From: Streptomyces hiroshimensis
GTDB taxonomy: Bacteria > Actinomycetota > Actinomycetes > Streptomycetales > Streptomycetaceae
Assembly (NCBI RefSeq): GCF_014650335.1
Contig: NZ_BMUT01000006.1
Span: forward strand, 62,001-126,000
DNA: 64,000 bases
Direction: 5' to 3'
This document shows positions 8,248 to 17,007 of the stretch, in pieces. How positions within the stretch are numbered: position 1 is the stretch's first letter; each line of letters starts with the position of its first letter. The notes beneath the pieces were generated by a model that worked only from the letters and a program-made list of their open reading frames with translations, made no database searches and had not been told where the DNA came from. The position numbers were made by a program, and so were the translations under genes.

Positions 8248-8706
8248 TCAGGGGCGTGTTGCGTGAAGTGCGGCTGAACCCGTGATTGCGTGGCCCTGCT
8301 CGTCAATACCGGGGCGGGCACCACCATTTCCGGCGGATCCCGGACGCTCCGCCCCTGCGGGACCGACCGGGCGGTTTAGCGTGACCGTCATGTCATGCGA
8401 TCCGCGCAACCGGGACGACCATGCGACCGCCGCGACCTCCCGCCCCCGGCCGTACGACACGGTGATCCCGACCCCCAGCGGCGGCAGGTGCGTGAGCCGC
8501 AGAGATGCCGCGGGGGCGCCGTCCGATCCCCGGTAGCCGCGGGCGAGCAGCGCCGTCGTCAACCGGACGGCCTCCTCCGCGAGTTCGTCCAGGCCGTACG
8601 CCTCCAGGACGGTCCGCACGGTGGACTGGGCGACGCGGGCCGACCGCGGGTCGCAAGGGAGGTCGAGCGTGTACGACCAGGGGGTCTGCGGCGATACCGT
8701 GGCCAT
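8248..8706 (-). CDS. Degenerate RsbW-like ATPase-fold protein
   Basis: This is a 152-residue protein from the ATG at 8706; an upstream in-frame start exists but has no clear ribosome site. The N-terminal half (SYTLDLPCDPRSARVAQSTVRTVL) matches the start of HATPase_c anti-sigma-like proteins common in Streptomyces. However, the N-box Asn expected after the long helix is absent (LTTALLARGYRG), so ATP binding is doubtful. The C-terminal 40 residues are low complexity. It is divergent from an Scr1-type XRE regulator at 8858, a pairing typical of Streptomyces bldB/whiJ-like loci. Confidence 0.6.
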   Translation of the reverse strand: MATVSPQTPWSYTLDLPCDPRSARVAQSTVRTVLEAYGLDELAEEAVRLTTALLARGYRGSDGAPAASLRLTHLPPLGVGITVSYGRGREVAAVAWSSRLRGSHDMTVTLNRPVGPAGAERPGSAGNGGARPGIDEQGHAITGSAALHATRP

Positions 8707-8857
8707 GCTGGCTCCTCTGACGTAGGCGAGTCCGACGAGGCGAGCAGGTGAGTGGCGCTGCTCACCACCGTACGCCGCCCTGCCAAAGGTATTTAGCGGC
8801 GTCGGCAGAACTACTTCGGTAAGCACCCATGTGGGTGACATGCGGGAGAGGCGAGAG

Positions 8858-9718
8858 ATGCCGGTGAGGAGCAGTCCGACGGCACGTCAGCTCCGTGTCG
8901 GTGCCGAGCTGCGCAAGCTGCGCGAGCGCGCGGGCCTGACATCGACCGAGGCCGGCCGGCTCCTGGGCACCAACCAGGCCCAGATCAGCAACATCGAGGC
9001 CAGCCGCTACGGGGTGAGCGCCGAGCGCCTGCGCGCCCTGGCGCGCAACTACTCGTGCTCCGACGAGGCGCTGGTGGCGGCCCTGATCGAGATGGCCGGC
9101 GAGCGCAAGCGCGGCTGGTGGGAGGAGTACCGCGAGATCCTCCCCGCCGGGCTGCTGGACCTGGCCGAGCTCGAACACCACGCGGTGGCCCTGCGCGCCT
9201 CCTACGTCGCCCACCTGCCGGGGCTGCTGCAGACGGCCGAGCACTGCCGCGAGATCTTCCGCCAGGTGGTCCCGCCGCTCTCCCCGCCGGAGGTGGAGCA
9301 CCGTGTCTCGCACCGCATCAAGCGGCAGGCCGTCCTCTACCGGGAGAACCCCACCCCGTACACGGCGATCGTCCACGAGGCCGCCCTGCGGATGCGCTTC
9401 GGCGGGCCGCCCGTCGCGGGGCCGCAGCTGCGGCACATCCTCGGCATGAGCGAGCGCGAGCACATCAGGGTGCTGGTGATCCCCTTCGACGCCGGGGCGT
9501 TCCCCGGCTCGGGGCAGTCGACGCTGTTCGCGGTCGGCCCGGTGCCCCAGCTGGACACGGTGCACGTCGACCGCGAGCACGGCTCGGAACTGGTGGACGC
9601 CGCGGCGCAATTGGACCGCTACCGGATGGTCCTCGACCGCATGGAGTCCGTCGCCCTCGGCGAGCGGAGGTCCAGGGACGTGATCCTGGACATCGTCCGC
9701 GCCCTGGAGGGCAGGTGA
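8858..9718 (+). CDS. Scr1-type XRE transcriptional regulator (DUF5753)
   Basis: This is a 286-residue protein starting at ATG 8858 behind GGGAGAGG. Residues ~10-70 form a Cro/C1-type HTH (LRKLRERAGLTSTEAGRLLG, then QISNIEASRYGVS). The rest is the Scr1-associated ligand-like domain (AGLLDLAELEHHAVALRAS, VPGLLQTAEH-type motif HLPGLLQTAEH, IVHEAALRMRFGG). Such regulators are highly multiplied in Streptomyces and usually pair with a small DUF397 protein. No DUF397 gene follows here, but a degenerate RsbW-like gene is divergent from it. A short inverted repeat (CACCCATGTGGGTG, 8824-8837) just upstream may be its operator. Confidence 0.85.
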   Translation: MPVRSSPTARQLRVGAELRKLRERAGLTSTEAGRLLGTNQAQISNIEASRYGVSAERLRALARNYSCSDEALVAALIEMAGERKRGWWEEYREILPAGLLDLAELEHHAVALRASYVAHLPGLLQTAEHCREIFRQVVPPLSPPEVEHRVSHRIKRQAVLYRENPTPYTAIVHEAALRMRFGGPPVAGPQLRHILGMSEREHIRVLVIPFDAGAFPGSGQSTLFAVGPVPQLDTVHVDREHGSELVDAAAQLDRYRMVLDRMESVALGERRSRDVILDIVRALEGR

Positions 9719-9777
9719 ACAGGTGAAGCGGGTGAACAGGCGAAGCAGGTGAACGGGTGAACCGGTGAACGGGTGAA
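9716..9777 (+). repeat. Short GGTGAAC tandem repeats
   Basis: About seven consecutive 8-9 base units of the type GTGAACRGG follow directly on the stop codon of the Scr1 regulator. The reverse complement is GTTCACC-like, but the 8-9 bp spacing does not fit the 11-bp PHO-box period. It is probably slippage-derived. Confidence 0.7.
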
Positions 9778-9854
9778 TCTGCAGACCCCGGCCCCTGGTG
9801 CGGGCATCCGGGGGTAAGGCTCTCGTACAGAGGCGTAACGAGGAGGCGGCAGCG

Positions 9855-10265
9855 ATGAGCAACGAGCTGGGGGACCTGCTGGGCGGGCTGCTCGGCGGCG
9901 GGACGGGCGGTGGCAAGGGCGGCAACCTGCTGGGCGCGCTGCTCACCTCGCTCGGCGGCGCCGGTACGCACGGCGCGGGCAGCAACCCCCTCGGCGCCCT
10001 GCTGGACACGCTCAAGGAGGGCGGCCTGGGGGAGAAGACCGACTCGTGGGTCGGCAAGGGGGCGAACCAGGAGGTCAGCGGCCCCGAAGTGGCCCAGGCC
10101 CTGCCGTATCAGGCGCTCGACCACGTGGCGCAGCAGGCGGGCGTCAGCCCGGAGGAGGCGGCCGACGAACTGGCCCGCACCCTGCCGCAGGCGGTGGACA
10201 AGCTGACCCCGGCCGGCGAGGTGCCGGAGGGGTCGCTGGAGGACCTGATCCGGCAGCAGTCGTAA
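9855..10265 (+). CDS. DUF937/YidB-family protein
   Basis: This is a 136-residue protein starting at ATG 9855 behind AACGAGGAGGC. The N-terminus is Gly/Leu-rich low complexity (LGDLLGGLLGGG). The conserved YidB/DUF937 part follows at about 60-136: WVGKGANQEVSGPEVAQAL, then a helix with AGVSPEEAADELARTLPQAVDKLTP. Function in the family is not established. A shared bidirectional terminator separates it from the convergent nucleotidase gene. Confidence 0.8.
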   Translation: MSNELGDLLGGLLGGGTGGGKGGNLLGALLTSLGGAGTHGAGSNPLGALLDTLKEGGLGEKTDSWVGKGANQEVSGPEVAQALPYQALDHVAQQAGVSPEEAADELARTLPQAVDKLTPAGEVPEGSLEDLIRQQS

Positions 10266-10275
10266 GAAGGAAGAA

Positions 10276-10311
10276 GGCGGGCGGCCCCTGCGCATGCCGG
10301 GGCCGCCCGCC
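10276..10311. terminator. Bidirectional hairpin terminator
   Basis: Thirteen-base complementary arms (GGCGGGCGGCCCC, 10276-10288, and GGGGCCGCCCGCC, 10299-10311) with a 10-base loop lie between two convergent genes. Confidence 0.8.
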
Positions 10312-10329
10312 CGGGTGTTTCCTCGGGGA

Positions 10330-12135
10330 TTACTTGACGACCGTGATGCGGTCCGCCGCCGGCGGGGCCAGCGGGGCGCCCTTCGACGAGTGGGCCGTCA
10401 GGTAGGCGTTGAAGACGTCCAGGTCGGACGCGCCGACGCGCTTGTCGGTGCCCTCCTTGAAGGCGGGGAAGCCGTCGCCGCCGCCCATCAGGAACTCGTT
10501 GCCCGCGACGCGGTAGCTCTTCGCCGGGTCGATCGCGGTGCCGTTCAGCTTCACCGACGAGGCCGGGACGCGGTCGGCGCCCTTCTTCGTCAGGTCCAGG
10601 GTGTAGGTCAGGCCCTTGCTGATCTGCAGGATCTTCGGCTGGTCCGTGTTCGGGCCGCTGACCTGCTGCTGGAGCGCCGCGATGACCTGCGCGCCGGTGA
10701 GGGTCTTCGTCTGCATCATGTTGGTGAACGGCTGGACGGTGAACGCCTCGCCGTACGTCACGACGCCGTCGCCCTCGCCGCCCGACGCCTTGAAGGCGAG
10801 GTCGGAGCGGATGCCGCCGGGGTTCATGAAGGCGATCTGGGCGCCGCCCTTGTCGGCCGGGGCGAGGGCCTCCAGCTGGGCGTCGGCGATGACGTCGCCG
10901 AGCGGCTTCTCGTAGGCCTCGGAGCCGCGGCCGTTGATGTCGGCGGTGATGTAGCCGACCGGCTTGTTGGCCACCGGCGCCGCCAGGGTCTTCCAGCGGT
11001 CGATCAGCTTGGTCATGTCCGCGGCCTTGGGCTGCTCACGGTTCACGACGTGGTTCGTGGCGCGCGGACCCTTGACGCTGGTACGGACGATGTCCTTGGT
11101 ACGGCGGTCGTACGTCAGCGTCGTGTCGGTGAACACGCGGCCGAAGGAGGCGGCCGAGGTCACCGTGCGCGGGGCGCCCGAGGGGTCGGGGATGGTGCAG
11201 GCGTAGGCCTGGTGGGTGTGGCCCGTGACGAGGGCGTCCACCTTCGGCGTGACCTTCTTCGCGATCTCCACGATCGCGCCGGATATGCCCGCGCCCGCGC
11301 CCGGGGTGTCGCAGTCGTAGTTGTACGCGCCGGACGCCGGCATGCCGCCCTCGTGGACGAGGGTGACGATCGACTTCACGCCCTGGCGGTCGAGCTCGTT
11401 CGCGTACTTGTTGATCGTCTCGACCTCGTCGGCGAACTTCAGGCCCTTGACGCCCTCGGCCGTGACGACGTCCGGGGTGCCCTCCAGGGTGAGACCGATG
11501 ATGCCGATCTTCACGCCCTTGTGCTTCCAGATCGTGTAGGGCTTGAGGATCTGCTTGCCGGTCTTCTCGTCGGTGACGTTGGCCGCGAGGTAGGGGAAGT
11601 CCGCGCCCTTGAAGGTCTTGCCCTTCTCGAAGCAGCCCTCCTTGGGGTGGCAGCCGCCCTTCTGCATGCGCAGGAGCTCGGCACGGCCCTCGTCGAACTC
11701 GTGGTTGCCGACGGAGGTCGCGTCCAGCTTGATCTTGTTGAGCGCCTCGATGGTCGGCTCGTCGTGGAAGAGACCGGTCATCAGCGGGCTCGCGCCGATC
11801 ATGTCGCCGGCCGCGGCGGTGATCGAGTACTCGTGGCCCTTGCGGGCGGTGCGCAGCGAGTTGGCGAGGAACTCGACGCCGCCGGCGGGGACGGTCTTCG
11901 TCGTGCCGTCGGGCTGGGCCTCCGTCACGGTGCCCGAGGAGCCCTGCGGCGGCTCCAGGTTGCCGTGCAGGTCGTTGAAGGAGAGCAGCTGGACGTCGAC
12001 GGTGCGGCCCGTACGACCGTAGGAGAGGGCGTCGGCCGGGGCGGCCGTGGCCAGGACACCGGTGGTGGCGGCGAGCGCGGCGGCGGTCGCGGTCAGCCGT
12101 CTCGCCAGGCGCTTGCGTGGCGGCGTCGCGTGCAT
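10330..12135 (-). CDS. Secreted bifunctional metallophosphatase/5'-nucleotidase
   Basis: This 601-residue protein starts at ATG 12135, chosen because AAAGGGGAAC precedes it; an ATG 18 bases upstream lacks this. A twin-arginine/Sec-like signal (RKRLARRLTATAAALAATTG) is followed by the calcineurin-like domain with DxH (SFNDLHGNLEPP), GNHEFDEG and GHTHQAY metal-binding motifs. A C-terminal substrate-binding domain (from about 370) contains NPGGIRSDL and GGGDGFPAF. It hydrolyses extracellular nucleotides to release phosphate. Homologues in Streptomyces are reported as PhoP-controlled; I did not find a convincing PHO box in the 155 bp upstream. Confidence 0.92.
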   Translation of the reverse strand: MHATPPRKRLARRLTATAAALAATTGVLATAAPADALSYGRTGRTVDVQLLSFNDLHGNLEPPQGSSGTVTEAQPDGTTKTVPAGGVEFLANSLRTARKGHEYSITAAAGDMIGASPLMTGLFHDEPTIEALNKIKLDATSVGNHEFDEGRAELLRMQKGGCHPKEGCFEKGKTFKGADFPYLAANVTDEKTGKQILKPYTIWKHKGVKIGIIGLTLEGTPDVVTAEGVKGLKFADEVETINKYANELDRQGVKSIVTLVHEGGMPASGAYNYDCDTPGAGAGISGAIVEIAKKVTPKVDALVTGHTHQAYACTIPDPSGAPRTVTSAASFGRVFTDTTLTYDRRTKDIVRTSVKGPRATNHVVNREQPKAADMTKLIDRWKTLAAPVANKPVGYITADINGRGSEAYEKPLGDVIADAQLEALAPADKGGAQIAFMNPGGIRSDLAFKASGGEGDGVVTYGEAFTVQPFTNMMQTKTLTGAQVIAALQQQVSGPNTDQPKILQISKGLTYTLDLTKKGADRVPASSVKLNGTAIDPAKSYRVAGNEFLMGGGDGFPAFKEGTDKRVGASDLDVFNAYLTAHSSKGAPLAPPAADRITVVK

Positions 12136-12290
12136 GTGTTCCCCTTTATGCATGTTTGGTGGGTGAGAGGTGGATGGAATGGTCTGCGGCAGCCTAGATC
12201 AACGCGTGTAGAACGTCAGGAGGGTTGGGGTGACGTTTTCGCCGCACTCCGGTGTCGGGGCCGCCGGGCCCAGGGTCGTAGGCTCGGCAC

Positions 12291-13214
12291 ATGAGCGACG
12301 TCACGAACAACGCGAACGGACAGCGGTCGGTCGAGGTGCTGGAGGAACTCCCGCCCGAGGTGGCGCAGGACGTGCTGCGGCTGGTGACGGAGGCGGCCGC
12401 GGTCGACGGGCAGCCTGCCATCTCCGAGCAGGGGCGGCTGCAGCTGAAGGGCCGGCGGCCGGGCGTGCGGCACGTGCTGCTGCGCGCGGACGACGGAGTG
12501 CTCGTGGGCTACGGGCAGCTGGAGGACAGCGATCCGGTCGAGGCGCCCGCGGGCGAGCTCGTGGTGCACCCCTCCTGCCGGGGGCGCGGGCACGGGCGGG
12601 CGCTCGGCTCGGCGCTGCTGAAGGAGTCCGGCAAGCGGCTGCGGGTCTGGGCGCACGGCGGCCACCCGGCGGCGCGGCACCTGGCGCAGGTGCTCGGCCT
12701 GAGCCTCTTCCGCGAACTCCGCCAGATGCGGCGCCCCCTGCACGACCTCGCCCTCGCCGAACCGGTGCTGCCCCCCGGGGTGACCGTCCGGACGTTCCGC
12801 CCCGGCGAGGACGACACGGAATGGCTCGCGGTGAACGCGGCGGCCTTCGCACACCACCCCGAGCAGGGCTCGCTCGTCCAGCGCGACCTCGACGACCGCA
12901 AGGCCGCGGACTGGTTCGACCCCAAGGGCTTCTTCCTCGCCGAGAAGGACGGCCGCATCGTCGGCTTCCACTGGACGAAGATCCACGCGGAGGAGGGCCT
13001 GGGCGAGGTCTACGTCCTGGGCGTGGCCCCGGGCGCCCAGGGCGGCGGCCTCGGCAAGTCCCTCACCACGATCGGCCTGCGCCACCTGGCGGCCCAGAGC
13101 CTGCCCACGGCGATGCTGTACGTGGACGCGGACAACGCGGCGGCGGTCGCGGTCTACGAGGGCCTGGGCTTCCAGATCCACGAGACGGACTTGATGTACC
13201 GGACGGAGAGCTAG
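12291..13214 (+). CDS. mshD: Mycothiol acetyltransferase
   Basis: This 307-residue protein has two tandem GNAT domains, the MshD signature. It transfers acetyl from acetyl-CoA to Cys-GlcN-Ins, the last step of mycothiol synthesis. The first domain holds HPSCRGRGHGRAL, the second VAPGAQGGGLGKSLT, both acetyl-CoA loops. The end (LPTAMLYVDADNAAAVAVYEGLGFQIHE) is characteristic. It runs divergently from the nucleotidase gene. Its stop overlaps the stop of the convergent gene at 13211 by a few bases. The first committed gene of the pathway, mshA, lies 12 kb downstream. Confidence 0.93.
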   Translation: MSDVTNNANGQRSVEVLEELPPEVAQDVLRLVTEAAAVDGQPAISEQGRLQLKGRRPGVRHVLLRADDGVLVGYGQLEDSDPVEAPAGELVVHPSCRGRGHGRALGSALLKESGKRLRVWAHGGHPAARHLAQVLGLSLFRELRQMRRPLHDLALAEPVLPPGVTVRTFRPGEDDTEWLAVNAAAFAHHPEQGSLVQRDLDDRKAADWFDPKGFFLAEKDGRIVGFHWTKIHAEEGLGEVYVLGVAPGAQGGGLGKSLTTIGLRHLAAQSLPTAMLYVDADNAAAVAVYEGLGFQIHETDLMYRTES

Positions 13215-13651
13215 CCGGTCCCGGCGGGGCGGGCGGTTCCCAGGACCTCGCGGAGCTCGGCGGCCGCGGTCAGGGTGGCCCACTGACCCTCTGCAGGGTC
13301 GGGGAGGACCCAGACGCGGTCGCCGAGGTACTTGCCCGGCGGCGGAGCGAAGAGCTCGGATCCCTTGGGGTACGAGGTGACGCCGGGGATTCCGGCGACG
13401 CTGCCGACGTCCTCGCCGAGCGGAAGCAGCCACCACATGGCATGTTCCGCGCCACCCATCAGGTAGGGGCCGATGTGGCGCCTACGGGACCTGAGTCCGG
13501 TGACGGCGGCGGCCGCCAGGGCGAAGTCGATCCGCACGAGCCTCCACTCCCGCCCGACCAGCAGAGGAGCCGTCTCGCCGGCCGCCCAGAGGGCGAGGGT
13601 GGTGGCAGGGTCGTACGACGCACGGGACAGCCACCGGGAGACGGCGGTCAT
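13211..13651 (-). CDS. Hypothetical actinobacterial protein
   Basis: I do not recognise this family. From ATG 13651 (preceded by GAGGG) it is 146 residues; an ATG at 13717 would add 22 residues but has no visible ribosome site. It is rich in Trp/Pro motifs (AMWWLLPLG, DRVWVLPDP), has no signal peptide and no clear catalytic motif. A vague similarity to prim-pol-like hypothetical proteins was considered but the metal-binding residues are not there. It is convergent with mshD. Confidence 0.55.
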   Translation of the reverse strand: MTAVSRWLSRASYDPATTLALWAAGETAPLLVGREWRLVRIDFALAAAAVTGLRSRRRHIGPYLMGGAEHAMWWLLPLGEDVGSVAGIPGVTSYPKGSELFAPPPGKYLGDRVWVLPDPAEGQWATLTAAAELREVLGTARPAGTG

Positions 13652-13854
13652 GGGGCCGCCCTCGTCGTGCCGATGAGAGGCGGATGGGGTGGGCTCTTCG
13701 GTGACCGGAGTTCTCATGTCGACAGGACATCGCTCGGCGAGGCCGCGGACCAGGCCGGATCCGCGGACGCTCGGGCGGACATATCGCAGGACATTTCCCA
13801 GTGGCGCAGCGGTTGGCGGACTACCTTGAGCAGCAACGCATTGGGGAGGCGGTC

Positions 13855-15198
13855 ATGGCGGACATGCCGGGGAACCCGTTGTTCGTACGGGCGCGCGTTG
13901 CTCAGAGGTTACACACGCAGGAGGAGTTCGCCGAAGTGTTCGAGGGCATGGCCCGCGAGCTGGGGTTCAAGCTGGCGGTCTCGGTCCGGCAGGTCCGCCG
14001 CTGGGAATCACGGAAGCCGGGCTGGCCTCATCCTTCTGCACGGATGGTCCTCCAGGCCCTCCTCCGGAGGTCTGCTGAAGAGCTGGGGTTTGCCCGGCCG
14101 GTCCGGAATTCGCTCGGCGGGCAGGTTGCCCAGGCGGCCACGTCGCACGATGGTCCTGTGAAGAGACGCGACTTCGTGACCCGTTCGCTTGCCGCGGTCG
14201 GTGCGGTGAGCGTTCCCTCCTCACCTGAAGAGGTTCTTGCCCAGACCAGGGCCGATCCGTTGGACCGGTTGCGGACCGTCCTCACAGGCGCCGCGGGCTG
14301 CCGGGCAGAGCTCAGCACCACTGAGGCTCTGGCGCGGGCATCCGCCTCGGCAAAGCGGCAGATTCAGCGGTGCCGCTATTCCAGCGTGTCCAGGAGTCTG
14401 CCGGACCTGCTCGTCGAGCTCGGACCCCGGCGCGGATCAGCCGAAGAGCGGCGCCGGATCGATCGCATTGCAGTCGAGGCGTACCACGTAGCCGCCTCAC
14501 TCCTGTTGAAGAACGACGATGCCCCATCTGCATGGGTCGCTGCTGAGCGATCCATGGCGGCGGCTCGTCGGACCGAGGATGCGGCGGCCGTCGCGTCGGC
14601 CTCGCGCATTCTGACTCACGCGGTAACTGCAGTCGGTCACCATCGGCAAGGAGTCGGCGTCGCTGTCCGGGGGACGGACGAGATCGCCGGCGGCGTCACC
14701 CGGTCCAGCCCTGGCATGGTCTCCGTCTTCGGCGCCCTGTTGCTCCGAGGGGCGTGGGCCGCCTCGGTGGCCGACGACCGGGACATGGCCGAGGCGCTCT
14801 TGGACGAGGCCGGGCGGGCGGCCAAGCTGCTGGAGGAGTCGAACCTGCAGGGGACCGCGTTCGGGCCGAACAATGTTCTGCTGCACCGGGTTTCCATCGC
14901 CCTCACCCTCGGGGATGCCGGGCGAGCGCTCGCGGAGGCGCGGAAGGTGGAGGTCAGGGCTCTGGCTGTCGCGGAGCGGCGTGCCGTCTTCTGGACGGAT
15001 CTCGCTCGGGCCCTGCATGCCTGCGGGAGAACGGAGAAGGCCACGGCTGCGCTGCTCGCGGCCGAGAAGGAGGCCCCGGAGGAGGTACGGTCCCGCCCAG
15101 TGGTCAGGGAACTGATCGGAGACTTGCTGATGCGGGACCGAGGTGGCCGGGTGCCTGTGCTGCGGTCCTTGGCGTCGAGGGCGCAGGTAACCGTATGA
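13855..15198 (+). CDS. HTH regulator with TPR-like C-terminal domain
   Basis: This is a 447-residue protein from ATG 13855 behind GGGGAGG. The N-terminus has a helix-turn-helix-like region (VAQRLHTQEEFAEVFEG, SVRQVRRWESRKPGW). It is followed by the KRRDFVTRSLAAVGAVS segment often seen in Streptomyces HTH proteins, then about 280 residues of paired helices resembling tetratricopeptide repeats. Its stop overlaps the ATG of the flavoprotein gene (ATGA), so the two are translationally coupled. This HTH/TPR plus flavoprotein pair recurs in Streptomyces; the role is not known to me. Confidence 0.75.
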   Translation: MADMPGNPLFVRARVAQRLHTQEEFAEVFEGMARELGFKLAVSVRQVRRWESRKPGWPHPSARMVLQALLRRSAEELGFARPVRNSLGGQVAQAATSHDGPVKRRDFVTRSLAAVGAVSVPSSPEEVLAQTRADPLDRLRTVLTGAAGCRAELSTTEALARASASAKRQIQRCRYSSVSRSLPDLLVELGPRRGSAEERRRIDRIAVEAYHVAASLLLKNDDAPSAWVAAERSMAAARRTEDAAAVASASRILTHAVTAVGHHRQGVGVAVRGTDEIAGGVTRSSPGMVSVFGALLLRGAWAASVADDRDMAEALLDEAGRAAKLLEESNLQGTAFGPNNVLLHRVSIALTLGDAGRALAEARKVEVRALAVAERRAVFWTDLARALHACGRTEKATAALLAAEKEAPEEVRSRPVVRELIGDLLMRDRGGRVPVLRSLASRAQVTV

Positions 15199-15749
15199 GT
15201 ACGAGCTCGCGCCGGGTGCTGTACCTGATCATCTGTGCTGCGGGCCCCGCCGCGGACGCCGTGCGCCTGGTGGCTGCCGCGAAGGACCGTGGCTGGGATG
15301 TGTGCGTGATCGCCACCCCGGCCGCGGCCGACGGCGACTTCATCGACCGACGCGCTCTGGAGGACGTTTCGGGCCGACCGGTGCGGAGTACTTGGCGCCG
15401 GTCCGGCGAGGAGAAGCGCAACCCTCCGGCGGATGCCGTCGTCGTAGCGCCGATGACCATGAACACCGCCAACAAATGGGCCGCCGGGATTGCCGATACG
15501 TACGCCCTCGGCCTGGTCGCCGAGACCGTCGGGCTCGGGCTGCCCGTGGTCGCACTGCCGTTCTGGTCGACGGCCCTCGACTCCCACCCCGCCACGCGAC
15601 GTGCCGTGGAGACACTGCGCGGAACCGGTGTCCGAGTGCTGTACGGGGAGGGGGAGTGGACGCCCCACCCGCCGGGTACGGGCGACGAACGGCGCGCGTC
15701 GTATCCGTGGAATCTCGCTTTGGACGCCGTGGGGGGTTTGGTTCCTTGA
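15195..15749 (+). CDS. Flavoprotein (HFCD/phosphopantothenoylcysteine decarboxylase-like)
   Basis: This is a 184-residue homo-oligomeric flavin-containing decarboxylase-fold protein. Visible features are the N-terminal strand-loop LYLIICAAGPAAD, the FMN-site-like VVVAPMTMNTANKWAAG (the PANNTAN-type motif) and a C-terminal GVRVLYGEGEWTP. It is shorter than CoaBC and lacks the synthetase half. A neighbouring CoaBC role is therefore unlikely. It is coupled by a 4-bp overlap to the HTH/TPR gene and could be its effector enzyme; the substrate is unknown. Confidence 0.8.
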   Translation: MSTSSRRVLYLIICAAGPAADAVRLVAAAKDRGWDVCVIATPAAADGDFIDRRALEDVSGRPVRSTWRRSGEEKRNPPADAVVVAPMTMNTANKWAAGIADTYALGLVAETVGLGLPVVALPFWSTALDSHPATRRAVETLRGTGVRVLYGEGEWTPHPPGTGDERRASYPWNLALDAVGGLVP

Positions 15750-15979
15750 ACCGTGTTGGCGGGAGGGCAGCGTAGGGCACAGGAGTAGTCGGGCAAGCCG
15801 TCCAATTGCGCGGTTCACTCGGTGGTGGACGGAACTTGGTCCGCGTGGCGTGTTCGTCTGTGCCTTCGGGCTACCGTGCGCGCATCGCCTCGCTTCGTGC
15901 CGAAACGAGGCGACCCCCGGCGGTGCAGCAACACCGGGCCCGGGGGTCTACACCCGCAAGGAAACGGACTCCTTTAAAG

Positions 15980-16951
15980 ATGCTCCGGCATGCTATCCCT
16001 CCTGCGTCCTTCTTCACGCAGGTCTCCAACGAAATCCTCCGCCACCCCCGTCTGTCATCCGACGCCGTCCGTCTGCTGACCTGGCAGTTATCGCTGCCGG
16101 ATGGTGCGAACGAACCGCTGTCGAAGACCGCGGAGCGGGCAGGCATCAAGAAAGTTGCGTTCATTCGGGCGAAGCGCCAACTCGTGGGCGAGGGTTACCT
16201 GCACGAGTGGCGGCGCCAGGGTGAGGCCGGGCGGTGCTCGACGACTCAGCTGGTGTCGAGCGTGCCGCTGTCCGCGGAGGAGGCGCTCGGGGTGCGGGAA
16301 GGCGGGCGGCCGACGGGTGGGATTCCGGCCGCCGGTGAGCCGACGGGCCGGTCCGTCGGCCGTCTCCCCGAAGACAACAACGGTGAGAACAACTTCCACC
16401 CTCCCTTCCCGGCGGCTGAGCGGCCCGTACCGCCCGCACCACCCGTACCGCCCGAGCCGCTTGTCGAGCGCGGGGCGCGGGCGCTGGCGGCGGTCTCCCG
16501 TAGCGAGGGTCGGCTGCGGTTGTCGGCGCCGGATGTGGCCCGGCTGGCGCCGCTGGCGGGGGAGTGGTTCCAGCGGGGTGCGCCGATGGCGGACTTCCGT
16601 GAGGCGTTGACCGCCCGTCTGCCGCGGGTCGTGCACCATCCGGCGGGCCTGGTCCGGGACCGGCTGCTCCGTAAGATGCCGCAGGCCCCGACGTTCGCCG
16701 AGCAGCGCGCCTCGGCGCCCCGGGTGCCGTCCCGTGTCGCCGGTATGCAGGAGTGCCGGGGCGATCACGTGCAGCCGCGGCTGTTCCGGCCGGTGGGGGA
16801 CGAGGCGCTGTGCCGGGACTGCTGCCGCGCCGCGGCCGGGGCCGGTGGGCCCGTGCCCGTCCCCGGTGCGGTGGTGGCGGCGCTTCGGGGCGCGGTCACC
16901 GTCCGGGCGGCCCTGCGCGGTGGTGGTACACCGGCGCAGGCCCCCGTTTGA
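15980..16951 (+). CDS. Helix-turn-helix, replication-initiator-like hypothetical protein
   Basis: This is a 323-residue protein from ATG 15980. The first ~100 residues form a winged-helix unit (LSSDAVRLLTWQLSLPDG, LSKTAERAGIKKVAFIRAKRQL, EGYLHEW) as in plasmid/phage replication-associated or Streptomyces helix-turn-helix hypothetical proteins. A Pro-rich linker follows, with PPAPPVPPEP. The end has a probable zinc site (ECRGDH ... LCRDCC). The upstream 230 bp (15750-15979) holds no gene I can support. No neighbouring integrase or origin is visible, so mobile origin is only a suspicion. Confidence 0.6.
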   Translation: MLRHAIPPASFFTQVSNEILRHPRLSSDAVRLLTWQLSLPDGANEPLSKTAERAGIKKVAFIRAKRQLVGEGYLHEWRRQGEAGRCSTTQLVSSVPLSAEEALGVREGGRPTGGIPAAGEPTGRSVGRLPEDNNGENNFHPPFPAAERPVPPAPPVPPEPLVERGARALAAVSRSEGRLRLSAPDVARLAPLAGEWFQRGAPMADFREALTARLPRVVHHPAGLVRDRLLRKMPQAPTFAEQRASAPRVPSRVAGMQECRGDHVQPRLFRPVGDEALCRDCCRAAAGAGGPVPVPGAVVAALRGAVTVRAALRGGGTPAQAPV

Positions 16952-16973
16952 CAGGTCACACCCCCATCCCGCA

Positions 16974-17001
16974 CCCTTTCACTAGTCAAGTAGTGAAAGG
17001 G
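16974..17001. promoter_or_regulatory. Operator-like perfect inverted repeat before gntR
   Basis: The 11-base arms CCCTTTCACTA (16974-16984) and TAGTGAAAGGG (16991-17001) are exact complements separated by 6 bases. They end 6 bases before the GTG start of the GntR-family gene at 17008, so the right arm also supplies its ribosome site. YtrA-type regulators bind such sites to autorepress their ABC operon. Confidence 0.85.
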
Positions 17002-17007
17002 GCCCGC

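Noticed and set aside
9716..9777. PHO box array (GTTCACC on the minus strand)
   Set aside because: Units are spaced 8-9 bp instead of 11 bp and there is no phosphate gene start next to it; more likely slippage repeats.
15750..15979. Extension of the helix-turn-helix gene upstream to 15806
   Set aside because: The added residues have no conserved features and the region includes a GGGCCCGGG palindrome; ATG 15980 opens directly into the winged-helix domain.
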